Assembly (NCBI GenBank): GCA_023248855.1
Contig: JAHFDS010000009.1
Location: 1 to 59,786, forward strand
Direction: 5' to 3'
Source of the DNA: Myxococcales bacterium
GTDB taxonomy: Bacteria; Myxococcota_A; Polyangia; JAHFDS01
Length of the DNA: 59,786 bases
The notes under the pieces: generated by a model
What the model saw: the letters and a program-made list of their open reading frames with translations, nothing else
What the model was told of the DNA's origin: nothing
Databases searched by the model: none
Translations under genes and position numbers: made by a program
Part shown: piece after piece, positions 42,748 through 51,491 of the stretch
Layout of the letters: each line of letters starts with the position of its first letter
Numbering within the stretch: the stretch's first letter is position 1

Positions 42748-44708
42748 TTGACCTTGGTCCCGGGCACGACCTCCCGATCCAGGCCCGAGAGCGCCAGGAC
42801 CTCGGCGTCACCGGCGGCGAGGACCATGCCGTGCGAGAGGATGCCGCGGATCTTCTTGGGCTCGAGATTGGCCAGGAAGACGACCTGCTTGCCGACGAGG
42901 CCATCGGGTGCATAGGCCGTCGCGATGCCTGCCACGACCTCGCGGGGAGCGGGCTCGCCGATCTCCACGTGCAGGTGCAGCAGCTTGTCGGCCTTGGGGA
43001 TGCGGTCGGCCTTCACGATGCGGCCCACGCGCAGGTCGAGCCTGCCGAAGTCCTCGTACGTGATCTTCGCGACGTCGGGCTTGGTGGGCGGAGCTGGCTC
43101 GGTCGGCGCCTCGGGAGCTTCGGCCTTCGGAGCGCCTGCCTTGGCGAGCCACTTGTCGATGAGCGTGGCGGCGGCGGGCTCGTCGAGGCGCTGGAACAGC
43201 ACCGCGCCGGTCTCTGCCACCTGCGAGCCCGGGTAGCGCCACGCAGACGGCCACCGCTCGCCGGACGAAAGGCCCAGCTGACGCTGGATCTCGGTGGCGC
43301 TCCTCGGCAGGAAGGGCGCGACGAGCAGCGCGATCCAGCGCAGGGACTCGGCGAAGCTCGCGAGGACGACGTCGAGGCGCGCCTTGCCCTCAGGGTTCCT
43401 GGCGAGCACCCACGGCTGCGTCTGGTCGACGTAGCGGTTGGCCAGGCGGACCAGCTCCCAGATCGCATCGAGCGCGCGTGAGGGGGCGAGCTCATCGAGC
43501 GCCTTGCCGGCGTCGTCGCGGGCCCGCTCGGCCGTCGTTCGCAGCTCGACGTCGAGCGGATCGTCGCCTCCGGCCAGCGCGGGGATCTTGCCCCCCACGT
43601 ACTTGCGCAGCATCGCGGCGGAGCGATTGAGGAGGTTGCCGAGGTCGTTCGCGAGCTCGCTGTTGATGCGGCCGATGAGGCCCTCGTAGCTGAAGTCCCC
43701 ATCGGCGCCGAGCGGCACCTCGCGCATCAGGAAATAGCGCACGGCGTCCGCCCCCACGTCCTCGCTGAGCTGCACTGGATCGATGCGCGTGGCAGGCAGC
43801 CCTTTGGAGATCTTCTTGCCCGAGACCTTCCACCAACCGTGCGCGAACACCGTGCGGGGCAGCGGCAGGCCCGCAGACAGCAGCATCGCCGGCCAGTACA
43901 CGCAATGAAAGCGCAGGATGTCCTTGCCGATGACGTGGATCGTGCGCGCCGCTTCCCAGAACCGCTGGTAGCCGTCCGCACCGGGGCCACCGAGCGCGCT
44001 GATGTAGTTGGTCAGGGCGTCGATCCAGACGTAGATGACGTGCTCCGGATGCTCGGGGGCCTGGATGCCCCAGCCGAAGGTGGTGCGCGAGATCGAGAGG
44101 TCGCGCAGCGGCTCGCTACGCAGGAAACCGAGCACCTCGTTCTTGCGGATGGTCGGCTGGACGAAGCCGGGGTGCTGCTCGATGTAGGAGATGAGCGCGT
44201 CCTGGTACTTCGACAAGCGGAAGAAGTAGGACTGTTCCTTGACGCGCGTGACCTCGCGCTCGTGGACCGGACACAGCTTGCCGCCGGCGAGCTGCGACTC
44301 CGGATAGAACTCCTCGCAGGAGATGCAGTACCAGCCCTCGTAGTCGCCGAGGTAGATGTCGCCCTGCTGCTCGAGCCGCCGCCAGAGGTCGAGCACGACC
44401 GCCTTGTGGCGCGGCTCGGTGGTGCGGATGAAGTCGTCGTTCGAGATGTCGAGGGCGCGCCAGGCGGCGCGGAAGCGCTCCACCACGCGATCGGCGAGCT
44501 CGATCGGCGTCTCGCCGCGCTTGTGCGCGGCTTCCTGGATCTTGAGGCCGTGCTCGTCCGTGCCGGTGAGCATGCGGACGTTCTCGGGGCCGAGGCGTGC
44601 ACGCTGATAGCGCGCCAGTACGTCGACGGCGACGGTCGTGTAGGCGTGCCCGAGGTGCGGCACGTCGTTGACGTAGTAAATGGGTGTCGTGATGTAGAAG
44701 CGTTCCAT
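42744..44708 (-). CDS. metG: Methionine-tRNA ligase with C-terminal tRNA-binding domain
   Basis: 654 aa class I synthetase: MERFYITTPIYYVNDVPHLGHAYTT (HIGH-type HLGH), Zn-binding CISCEE...CPVH, catalytic KMSKS equivalent KISKGLPATR, anticodon domain, and a C-terminal EMAP/Trbp111-like domain (~residues 550-654: YEDFGRLDLRVGRIVKADRI). The Ala/Pro/Glu-rich linker before that domain is typical. Part of holB-ricT-metG-tatD; 71-bp gap to ricT. Confidence 0.96.
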   Translation of the reverse strand: MERFYITTPIYYVNDVPHLGHAYTTVAVDVLARYQRARLGPENVRMLTGTDEHGLKIQEAAHKRGETPIELADRVVERFRAAWRALDISNDDFIRTTEPRHKAVVLDLWRRLEQQGDIYLGDYEGWYCISCEEFYPESQLAGGKLCPVHEREVTRVKEQSYFFRLSKYQDALISYIEQHPGFVQPTIRKNEVLGFLRSEPLRDLSISRTTFGWGIQAPEHPEHVIYVWIDALTNYISALGGPGADGYQRFWEAARTIHVIGKDILRFHCVYWPAMLLSAGLPLPRTVFAHGWWKVSGKKISKGLPATRIDPVQLSEDVGADAVRYFLMREVPLGADGDFSYEGLIGRINSELANDLGNLLNRSAAMLRKYVGGKIPALAGGDDPLDVELRTTAERARDDAGKALDELAPSRALDAIWELVRLANRYVDQTQPWVLARNPEGKARLDVVLASFAESLRWIALLVAPFLPRSATEIQRQLGLSSGERWPSAWRYPGSQVAETGAVLFQRLDEPAAATLIDKWLAKAGAPKAEAPEAPTEPAPPTKPDVAKITYEDFGRLDLRVGRIVKADRIPKADKLLHLHVEIGEPAPREVVAGIATAYAPDGLVGKQVVFLANLEPKKIRGILSHGMVLAAGDAEVLALSGLDREVVPGTKVK

Positions 44709-44779
44709 GGCTCGTGGCCTCGTGGCGCCGCTGGCGGCGCTGCGGGCGGCACAGGAATACCCGAAACCGGGCGCCGGTG

Positions 44780-46306
44780 CTACGAAGGTGGGCCGTCGTC
44801 GGAGGCAGGGCCGGGCGCCGGCGGGCCATCGTCGGGAGGGAGCTCGGCGGGCGGCGCGGGCTCCGGAGGCGGCGCGCTCGGACCGGAGCTCGCCAGCGAG
44901 GCGAGCTGGACTTCCTCGGCGGTGTACGCGCGCGACGCCCCGTCGGGATAGGAGACCCGAACGCGGCGGCGCAGGGCGTCGAGCTCTTGCACGCGGCCCT
45001 CACCGTCGGGCGTGACGACGCGCTTGCCGAGCTTGGGCAGCCCCTTCATGGCCTCGCGGTACTGCGCCTCCTCGTAGACGAGGCAGCACTTGAGGCGGCC
45101 ACACTGTCCGGACACCTTTTGCGGATTGAGGACGATGCCCTGATCCTTGGCCATGCGAATCGACACGGGCGCGAACGATGGCAGGAAGGTCGAGCAGCAC
45201 AGCTCGAGGCCACAGGTTCCGATGCCGCCCATCGCCTTGGCATCGTCGCGCACGCCGACCTGGCGCAGCTCCACACGCAGGCGCTCTCGTACGCTGAGAT
45301 CGCGCGCGAGCTCCCGCAGGTCGACCCGGTCCTCGGCGCTGAAAGTCAGCACCAGACGATGACCGGGAAGGACCTCGGCGCGGAAGACCTTGACCGGCAT
45401 TCGCATCGCACGCGAACGGTCCCGCGCCAGGGCGAGCAGCTGGCTCTCCTTTTCCCTGTTGCGCTCGCGCTGTCGCAGATCGTTGGTGTCGGCCACGCGG
45501 ACCACTGGGCGCAGCTGGCCCCTCGGCTCGCGCCGACGGCTCGCCACGGCGACCGTGCCGAGCAGCGTGCCCCGCTCCGTGGACACGACCACCTCCGCTC
45601 CGCGTTCGAGCGTCAGGTCTCCTGCGTCGAACTCGTACACCCGCCCTGCTTCCCGCAGCCGCACGCCCACGACATTCGCCACCGCCACGTCCCCGTCGAG
45701 ATCGAGGTCGACCAAGGCGTCTTCGCCGTCGACGTCGGGCGCGGGTTCCTCCAGCAGCGCAAGAAAGGGTAGCTGGGGCGGGCCTTGGTTGACACGCTCC
45801 TCCGCCGGGGCTGAAGGCACCACGTCCGGCAGCCTCGGAACCAGCACGTCCGGCGGCCGGGTTCGACGCGCAGGCTCGGCTCGGCGTGCCTCGGTGCCCG
45901 GCCGGTCGGCTGGCCGGTCGAGCCGCTCCGGTGGTCGCGTCCGTCGCTCGTCGCGTCGGCCCTCGCTTGCGTCTGGCGGCCGGGTGCGGCGGCCTTCACG
46001 GGCCTCTTGGGGTGGGCCGTCCGGTGGTCGCGGGCCACGAGAACGCCGGTCACGGTCGCGCCGCGGTCGCCGATCGGGCGCACCAGGGCGCGGATCGCCT
46101 GGGGGCTGATCGCCGCGGGGCTCGGCGCTGCCGCTGGCCTCGCGGGGAGCATCGGGCGGGGCTCCCGCGTCCGGGCGTCTCGCTTCGCCACCGGGGCGGC
46201 CGCCTCGACCGCGCCTGCCACGCCGTCTGCGCCCACTGCCGCCGCCGCCCCCCTCACCTCCGTCGCCGCCGGACGGGCGCGCCGGCGGATTGGCGTTGTC
46301 GCTCAC
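44780..46306 (-). CDS. ricT: PSP1/RicT-family protein with long disordered N-terminus
   Basis: 508 aa from GTG at 46306, overlapping the holB stop (GTGA). Residues ~1-190 are Arg/Gly/Pro-rich (GGSGRRRRGRRGRGGRPGG; RRTRPP repeats); the PSP1 domain (~195-470) carries the Cys motifs CGLELCCSTFLP and CGRLKCCLVYE that in RicT/YaaT can bind Fe-S. B. subtilis RicT joins the RicAFT (Y) complex affecting RNase Y cleavage and phosphorelay; here the gene has kept the holB-yaaT-metS-tatD order. The RG-rich region is much longer than in typical RicT and may bind RNA. Confidence 0.9.
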   Translation of the reverse strand: MSDNANPPARPSGGDGGEGGGGGSGRRRRGRRGRGGRPGGEARRPDAGAPPDAPREASGSAEPRGDQPPGDPRPGAPDRRPRRDRDRRSRGPRPPDGPPQEAREGRRTRPPDASEGRRDERRTRPPERLDRPADRPGTEARRAEPARRTRPPDVLVPRLPDVVPSAPAEERVNQGPPQLPFLALLEEPAPDVDGEDALVDLDLDGDVAVANVVGVRLREAGRVYEFDAGDLTLERGAEVVVSTERGTLLGTVAVASRRREPRGQLRPVVRVADTNDLRQRERNREKESQLLALARDRSRAMRMPVKVFRAEVLPGHRLVLTFSAEDRVDLRELARDLSVRERLRVELRQVGVRDDAKAMGGIGTCGLELCCSTFLPSFAPVSIRMAKDQGIVLNPQKVSGQCGRLKCCLVYEEAQYREAMKGLPKLGKRVVTPDGEGRVQELDALRRRVRVSYPDGASRAYTAEEVQLASLASSGPSAPPPEPAPPAELPPDDGPPAPGPASDDGPPS

Positions 46307-47292
46307 TGCGTCACCGCCATGAGCACGCGGCCAAGCCGCACGCTGAGGGCCTCGAGCCACACTTGCGGGTTTGCGTTGCCCTCGAGCGCCACGCGCGTGT
46401 CCTCGAGGGTCTGGGCCGCGGCGAAGAGGTCTGCGGGAGGGCGCCGGGCGAGGGAACGGACGAGGTCGTCCGCAGCGTGCGCCGCGGAGGTCTCGACCAG
46501 GGCGTCACGGATGAGCTGACGCGCCAGGATCAGCGCCCCGGGCAGCAGGGTTCGTTGCGCCCACGCGTCGCTGGCCACCGACGAGGTCCCCTGCCGCTCG
46601 AGGGCATTTGTCAGCACCCTGCGCGCGAGGTCCGCCTGGCTGGCAGCTTCGCCGGACGCCGCCACGGCCAGCGCGTTTCCTGGGCTGCCCTCGGCCAGCC
46701 GCGCGGCTGCACGGGCATCCGCGTCCGCGAAACCATGCCGCTCGACGAGGAGCTTGACCAGCGGCTCCTCGCCGAGGGGCACAAAGCGGACCACCTGGCA
46801 GCGCGAAGGGATCGTGGCCGGCAAGCGCGACGGCGCATCACAGGTCAGCACGAAGCGCGTGCCGTTCGGGGGCTCCTCCAGTGTCTTGAGCAGCGCGTTG
46901 GCGGCGATCGGATTCATCAGGTCTGCATCCTCGAGGAGAACGATCCGGCTCGGAGACTCGTTCGGCAGGAACGCGAGCCTGGGCAGCAGCTCTTCCCGCA
47001 CCTGCTCGATCTTGATCTCGGGCCGCGCCTTGCTCCGGTCGGGGACGATGTGCAGGACGTCCGGATGCGTGCCCGTGGCCACGTGGCGGCACGCGTTGCA
47101 GCGGCCGCATCCGGAGCCAGGTGCCTCGGGACACGCGATCGCAGCGGCCAGCGCCAGCGCAGCCGTTCGCTTGCCGACCCCTGGGGGTCCGGCGAAGAGA
47201 TACGCGTGATGGAGCCTGCCGTGTGCGGTGAGCGCGTGCCGCAAGAGGTCCACAGCGCGCGGCTGCCCAACCAGCAGGTCGAGCGTGAGCAT
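46303..47292 (-). CDS. holB: DNA polymerase III subunit delta'
   Basis: 329 aa from ATG at 47292 (MLTLDLLVGQPRAVDLL). AAA+ clamp-loader subunit: P-loop GPPGVGKRT, Zn module CPEAPGSGCGRCNAC, LLEDADLMNPIAANALLKTLEEPP (DEAD-like), and CDAPSRLPATIPSRCQ. Part of the gamma complex that loads the sliding clamp. TACGCT is 7 nt before the start. Head of the holB-ricT-metG-tatD operon; diverges from the AgmX-like gene. Confidence 0.94.
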   Translation of the reverse strand: MLTLDLLVGQPRAVDLLRHALTAHGRLHHAYLFAGPPGVGKRTAALALAAAIACPEAPGSGCGRCNACRHVATGTHPDVLHIVPDRSKARPEIKIEQVREELLPRLAFLPNESPSRIVLLEDADLMNPIAANALLKTLEEPPNGTRFVLTCDAPSRLPATIPSRCQVVRFVPLGEEPLVKLLVERHGFADADARAAARLAEGSPGNALAVAASGEAASQADLARRVLTNALERQGTSSVASDAWAQRTLLPGALILARQLIRDALVETSAAHAADDLVRSLARRPPADLFAAAQTLEDTRVALEGNANPQVWLEALSVRLGRVLMAVTQ

Positions 47293-47373
47293 GTGAGCCA
47301 GCGTAGCAGACCGACGCTGATGTGTCGCGTTCAGGTGGCCTTGGCGCTCCTGAGCAGCTATTCTCCGTAGATC

Positions 47374-48516
47374 ATGGCGGGAGAGCAGGACCCGAAGCGC
47401 CAGGGCGGAAAGCCTGGAGAAGATACGAGCGGGCTCATCGACCTGCTCGAGCTGGCCGCGACCGAGAAGAAGACGCAGACAGGCAAGCACCCGGTCGTGG
47501 GTCGAACCCCGCAGGGCGGCACGCGCGCCGTCAGCGATACGGGCCGCCGCTCCGTGATCCGCGTGACGACTCCACCGACCGGCGAGACGCGCGTGCCCAC
47601 GCCGACCGGCACGAGCGGCAGGAACGGTGCCGTCGTTCGCACGATGACTCCGCCGGCCGGGACGCCGGCGGTGCCGCCAGCCGCCATCGCCCCGCCCCCA
47701 GGACCCGCTGCCGGCGGGTCGAGGCTCCCGCTCGTCATTGGCAGCATCGTGGCGGCCTCGGCGGTCATCGCAGGTTACCTGGTGCTCAGTCGACCCTCCG
47801 CTCCACCGCCTGTCGTCGCGGCGGCCGCGCCGCCCATCGCGTCCGCGATCAAGCCCGCCTCGCCGGCCAAGCCCATCGAGGTGGCGAAGGCGGCCGAGCC
47901 CGAGGTGGCGAAGGCGGCTGTGCCCGAGGTGGCGAAGGCGGCCGAGCCCAGCAAGCCACGGAAGGACAAGGACCTCAAGATCGCGAAGGCCGAGCCCACC
48001 AAGACGGATCCAGCCAAGGCGGTGCCCACCAAGGCGCCCGAAGATCCACTCCCGGCCAAAGCAAAGGACAAGCCGGCGCCCAAGGCGGAAGAGCCTCCGC
48101 GAACGGAAGCAGCGCGACTCGCTGGCGAGGCGGTCACCAAGGAGAAGAAGGACAAGAAGGGCAAGGGAGGTGACGAGCTCTCGGACGTGCTGAGCGCAAG
48201 TGGCGAGGAAAAGGAGAAGCCGACCGCAGCCAAGGCCGAGGACGCGCTGCCGGAAAAGCTATCCCAAGGCGACCTCAAGAAGGGCATGTCGCCCGTGTCC
48301 AAGAAGGCGGCCGACTGCTACGAGAAATACCAGGTACCCGGGTTGGCCAAGCTCCAGCTGACGATCGAGCCTTCCGGCAAGGTCTCGGGAGCGAAGGTGC
48401 TGGCTCCCTACGACGGCACGCCCACCGGACACTGCCTGCTCGACGCCATCAACAAGGCTTCGTTTCCGAGGAGCCGCTCGCCGCTCTCGCTCACCTATCC
48501 GTTCATGCTCCGATAG
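47374..48516 (+). CDS. AgmX/TonB-like envelope protein
   Basis: 380 aa. Cytoplasmic, disordered N-terminus (~1-115, many RVTTPP/GTSGR motifs), one TM helix (~116-135: LPLVIGSIVAASAVIAGYLV), then a long Lys/Ala/Pro-rich periplasmic spacer with EVAKAAEP repeats, and a C-terminal globular domain (~290-380: VSKKAADCYEKYQVPGLAKL, LQLTIEPSGKVSGAKVLAPY) resembling the AgmX/PglI C-terminal domain of Myxococcus gliding/TonB-like proteins. Likely spans the periplasm and touches an outer-membrane or peptidoglycan partner. TATTCT (47359-47364) may be its -10. Confidence 0.8.
   Translation: MAGEQDPKRQGGKPGEDTSGLIDLLELAATEKKTQTGKHPVVGRTPQGGTRAVSDTGRRSVIRVTTPPTGETRVPTPTGTSGRNGAVVRTMTPPAGTPAVPPAAIAPPPGPAAGGSRLPLVIGSIVAASAVIAGYLVLSRPSAPPPVVAAAAPPIASAIKPASPAKPIEVAKAAEPEVAKAAVPEVAKAAEPSKPRKDKDLKIAKAEPTKTDPAKAVPTKAPEDPLPAKAKDKPAPKAEEPPRTEAARLAGEAVTKEKKDKKGKGGDELSDVLSASGEEKEKPTAAKAEDALPEKLSQGDLKKGMSPVSKKAADCYEKYQVPGLAKLQLTIEPSGKVSGAKVLAPYDGTPTGHCLLDAINKASFPRSRSPLSLTYPFMLR
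47878..47949 (+). repeat. Three tandem 24-bp repeats within the AgmX-like gene
   Basis: Unit GAGGTGGCGAAGGCGGCCGA GCCC repeated three times, the middle copy with two changes, encoding EVAKAAEP-EVAKAAVP-EVAKAAEP. In the periplasmic spacer; likely to vary in copy number between strains. Confidence 0.9.
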
Positions 48517-48533
48517 CCGGCACGGCCGGTCAT

Positions 48534-49262
48534 TCAGCGATTCGCCCGCACCTGGCGCAGGGACGTCACCACCAGCACGACGCCGAGCAACAGGATCACG
48601 CCCACGCAGCTCGCCAGGATGGCCGTCAGCGTGCCCCGCGACGCCGCCGCCACTGCAATCGGGCCGACGTGCGCCAGCGCGGGCGCCTCGCCTTGGGCGG
48701 CAGACTCGACGGAGACGACGCTGACGGACTCGGTCGACAGCCCGGAGACGGCACCGGCGACGAGGCGCTTGACGTCTGCCTCCGAAATCCCGAGGGCGAT
48801 TCCGCGAGCGCGCTTGAGCAGCACCGAGGCACTCGGCTTGGTGCGCTCCGCGTGCGGAGCCAGCGGGTCGGCATCCGGCAGGGCCAGGTGAACCCGGGCC
48901 GTGATCACGCCGTCCGCTGTCTCGAGCGTCCGTGCGAGCTCGCCTCCGAGCGCGTCGATCCAGCGCGCGCGGTCCTCGTTCGGGGAGGGCACCAGACTCT
49001 GCTTGCCGTAGAGATCACGGAAGGCGGATCCGGGGCCGCGGGGCAGCTCGTGGGCCTTGAGGACCTCCATCGCGCGACCGGCCTCGGCCGAGGGCACCTG
49101 GACCGACCAGCGCTGGCCCTCGCCGGCCTCGCGCTCCTTGCGCGCACCGACGCCCGCCCGGTTGAGCGCCAGCACCACTTCATTGGCCGCACGCTCGTCG
49201 AGCCCGTGCTCGATCTCGGAGGCGCAACCGATGCACACCAGGAGACCCAGCACCCAACGCAT
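48534..49262 (-). CDS. sctJ: Type III secretion inner-ring lipoprotein SctJ (YscJ/PrgK-like)
   Basis: 242 aa from ATG at 49262. Short lipoprotein signal MRWVLGLLVCIGC (Cys13), ring-building domain 1 (NEVVLALNRAGVGARKER) and domain 2 (SFRDLYGKQSLVPSPNEDRARWIDALGGELARTLETADGVITARVHLALP, the YscJ/FliF signature region), then VSVVSVES and a C-terminal TM helix (~210-232). Size and lipobox separate it from flagellar FliF. Preceded by an sctI-like gene; no other secretion genes lie within the window. Confidence 0.85.
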   Translation of the reverse strand: MRWVLGLLVCIGCASEIEHGLDERAANEVVLALNRAGVGARKEREAGEGQRWSVQVPSAEAGRAMEVLKAHELPRGPGSAFRDLYGKQSLVPSPNEDRARWIDALGGELARTLETADGVITARVHLALPDADPLAPHAERTKPSASVLLKRARGIALGISEADVKRLVAGAVSGLSTESVSVVSVESAAQGEAPALAHVGPIAVAAASRGTLTAILASCVGVILLLGVVLVVTSLRQVRANR

Positions 49263-49303
49263 GGCGGCCGGTCGATACCAGACCCGCGCGCCCCAGGGCA
49301 AGG

Positions 49304-49654
49304 TCATACCTGGGTCTGCAGGATGGTCTTGACGGCGCCGTTGCAGCGATCCGCCACGTGCGTGGCGAGCTCGACGCGTTCCGCGTAGCGGTACAGGGTG
49401 ATTTGCAGCCGCAAGTCGGCGGGGCTGAGCGCCCCCGCTCGACCGGGCTCGGCCACCGCCTCGAGCTGTCGCCGATCCCGCTCCGTGGCCACCCAGCCCT
49501 CGCGGGCACGATCGAGCAGGTCGGCGAAGGACCTGCCCGGGGCAGCCGGTCCGGCGGAAGGAAGAGTCGAAGGGGGGAACCCACGCGGCCATCGATGCGC
49601 ATGGGGGAGTTTTCGGTCGGACCGGCGCGGGGTTGCGTGCGATCTTCGGACCAC
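49304..49654 (-). CDS. sctI: SctI-like type III secretion inner-rod protein
   Basis: 116 aa from GTG at 49654, which has AAGGG 6-7 nt upstream. N-terminal ~40 residues are basic/Pro-rich; the C-terminal half (LSPADLRLQITLYRYAERVELATHVADRCNGAVKTILQTQV) follows the YscI/EscI/HrpB rod signature of a long amphipathic helix ending KTxLxTQ. Identification depends on this match and on the sctJ gene 41 bp downstream. A shifted frame starting ATGCGCATCG was rejected. Confidence 0.65.
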   Translation of the reverse strand: MVRRSHATPRRSDRKLPHAHRWPRGFPPSTLPSAGPAAPGRSFADLLDRAREGWVATERDRRQLEAVAEPGRAGALSPADLRLQITLYRYAERVELATHVADRCNGAVKTILQTQV

Positions 49655-49663
49655 CTGCGACCC

Positions 49664-49691
49664 TTGACATCTGCGCGCCGTTCGCTATCGT
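49664..49691 (+). promoter_or_regulatory. Promoter of the yceD-rpmF-fab cluster
   Basis: TTGACA (49664-49669), 16-bp spacer, TATCGT (49686-49691). A start near 49698 leaves an ~18-nt leader before the ATG at 49716. Overlaps the upstream region of divergent sctI. Confidence 0.65.
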
Positions 49692-49715
49692 CCGCGCCTC
49701 GCGTCCCGGCAGCCC

Positions 49716-50276
49716 ATGAAGCCCATCGAAGAATTCTCCATCTCGATCGCGGAGATCGGCGACGGCGAGCTGCTCGTCGAGCGGCCGATCCGACCGGCGT
49801 GGGCGGCCGAGGCGCTCGACGAGGTGGAGCTGGCGGTCGAAGCCGGTGCCCACCTCGCGGTGCGATGCTACCGGACCGGTGGTGACGTGGTGGTGCGGGG
49901 ACGGATCGAGGGCGTGGGCAAGGCCGAGTGCGGTCGCTGTCTCGGCGAGGCCCACGTGGACCTCGGGACGGACATCCACGTGCTCTTTTCGGCAAATGCC
50001 CAGCGTGCCAACGGCGACGATGTGTCGGACCTCGAAGGTGACGGCGAGATGGACATCCTGCCACACGACGGCGTCGTGCTGGATCTCGCGGGGGTGGTGC
50101 GCGAGCAGCTCATCCTGGCCATCCCGATGCGGCCCTTGTGCCGCGAGGACTGCAAGGGTCTGTGTGATCAGTGCGGTCACGACCTCAACCAGGGGCCGTG
50201 CGCGCATCAGGCCGAACCGAAACCCGACCCCCGGCTGGCGAAGCTGGTGAGTCTGCGTGGAAAGCCCAGCGCCTAG
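49716..50276 (+). CDS. DUF177/YceD-family protein
   Basis: 186 aa. YceD (DUF177), commonly encoded before rpmF and linked to 23S rRNA or L32 accumulation; no catalytic activity is known. Conserved CGRCLGEA (residue ~72-79) and LCREDCKGLCDQCGHDLNQGPC (~145-166), the Cys-rich metal-binding motifs of the family. First gene of the cluster that continues with rpmF, fabH, fabG, acpP and fabF. Confidence 0.92.
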   Translation: MKPIEEFSISIAEIGDGELLVERPIRPAWAAEALDEVELAVEAGAHLAVRCYRTGGDVVVRGRIEGVGKAECGRCLGEAHVDLGTDIHVLFSANAQRANGDDVSDLEGDGEMDILPHDGVVLDLAGVVREQLILAIPMRPLCREDCKGLCDQCGHDLNQGPCAHQAEPKPDPRLAKLVSLRGKPSA

Positions 50277-50299
50277 CGCTGGTTATCAGGAGAACGAAG

Positions 50300-50488
50300 A
50301 TGGCAGTTCCGAAGCGGAGACAATCGAAGGCGCGCTCGTCGAGTCGGCGGGCGCAGTGGGCGGCGAAGCGCAAGCCCCCCACCGTCGTGCAGTGCCAGAA
50401 GTGCGAGAACCCGATGGTGCCGCACCGCGTGTGTGGCGCGTGCGGGTTCTACGGCGGCAAGGAGATCTTCCCGCAGGAAGAGGCATAG
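50300..50488 (+). CDS. rpmF: 50S ribosomal protein L32, zinc form
   Basis: 62 aa from ATG at 50300: MAVPKRRQSKARSSSRRAQW, with the Zn ribbon CQKCENP...CGACGF (four Cys), so the zinc-dependent L32 type. Follows yceD by 23 bp. Ends 7 bp before fabH. Confidence 0.97.
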   Translation: MAVPKRRQSKARSSSRRAQWAAKRKPPTVVQCQKCENPMVPHRVCGACGFYGGKEIFPQEEA

Positions 50489-50495
50489 CTGGCGA

Positions 50496-51482
50496 ATGGT
50501 GCCGCGCGCGCGGATCCTCGGCACCGGGCGTGGCGTTCCGTCACGAGTCGTCAGCAATGACGACCTGTCCAGGATCGTCGACACGAACGACGCCTGGATC
50601 ACGGAGCGGACCGGGATCAAGGAGCGCCGGCTGATCGAGGACGGGCGGGTGACGTCCGACCTCGCAGCCGAGGCTGCCCGAAATGCGTGCGAATCGGCCG
50701 GGATCTCCCCGTCCGAGCTGGACTGTATCGTGCTCGGCACGGTGACGCCGGACATGCCCATGCCGGCGACCGCGGTCTACGTGCAGCAGAAGCTGGGCAT
50801 CTCGGGCATCCCCGCCTTCGATCTGTCGGCGGCGTGCGCGGGCTTCCTCTATGGGCTGACCATCGCCGATTCCTTCGTGCGCGCGGGCCAGTACAAGCGC
50901 GTCTGCGTGATCGGCGTCGAGGTGCTGTCTCGCATCCTCGACTGGACCGACCGGAACACCTGCGTGCTGTTCGGTGACGGCGCGGGCGCCGTCATCGTGG
51001 GCCCGTCGGAGGATCCGTCACGTGGCATCCTGTCGACCCACATCTTCGCGGATGGTGGCTGCGCGCAGCACCTGCTCATCCCGGGCGGAGGGACGGTCCA
51101 CCCGACGACGCCGCAGAGCGTGGCGGACAAGCTCCACCACGTGAAGATGAACGGGCGCGAGATCTTCAAGAACGCGGTCAAGAACCTGGCCTCGGCGTCC
51201 ATTGCGGCGCTCGAGGCCAATGGCATGACGGCCGCCGACGTGGATCTGGTGGTGGCGCACCAGGCCAACCTGCGCATCATCGAGGCCGTGGCGGAGCGCA
51301 TCAAGCTTCCCCTGGACCGGTTCCACCTGAACATCCAGCGCTATGGCAACACCAGCTCGGCGTCGGTGCCGATCGCCCTCGACGAGGCCCTCCGCGAGGG
51401 CAAGATCCAGCCGGGGATGCGCATCCTGTTCTCGGCGCTGGGCGCCGGCCTGAGCTGGGGCAGCGCGATGCTGCGGTGGTAG
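50496..51482 (+). CDS. fabH: 3-Oxoacyl-ACP synthase III
   Basis: Condenses acetyl (or branched acyl)-CoA with malonyl-ACP to start fatty-acid synthesis. 328 aa from ATG at 50496. Catalytic C114 in SAACAGF, His in AHQANLRI and Asn in YGNTSSAS. Branched-chain fatty acids, frequent in this phylum, would come from its primer choice (not readable here). plsX, which usually precedes fabH, is absent. Confidence 0.96.
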   Translation: MVPRARILGTGRGVPSRVVSNDDLSRIVDTNDAWITERTGIKERRLIEDGRVTSDLAAEAARNACESAGISPSELDCIVLGTVTPDMPMPATAVYVQQKLGISGIPAFDLSAACAGFLYGLTIADSFVRAGQYKRVCVIGVEVLSRILDWTDRNTCVLFGDGAGAVIVGPSEDPSRGILSTHIFADGGCAQHLLIPGGGTVHPTTPQSVADKLHHVKMNGREIFKNAVKNLASASIAALEANGMTAADVDLVVAHQANLRIIEAVAERIKLPLDRFHLNIQRYGNTSSASVPIALDEALREGKIQPGMRILFSALGAGLSWGSAMLRW

Positions 51483-51491
51483 GAGCGACAA

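Noticed and set aside
49304-49620. Frame starting ATGCGCATCGATGG in the sctI region
   Set aside because: Lies in another frame, ends in Pro/Arg-rich nonsense, whereas the GTG frame gives a rod-protein-like C-terminus and a ribosome site.
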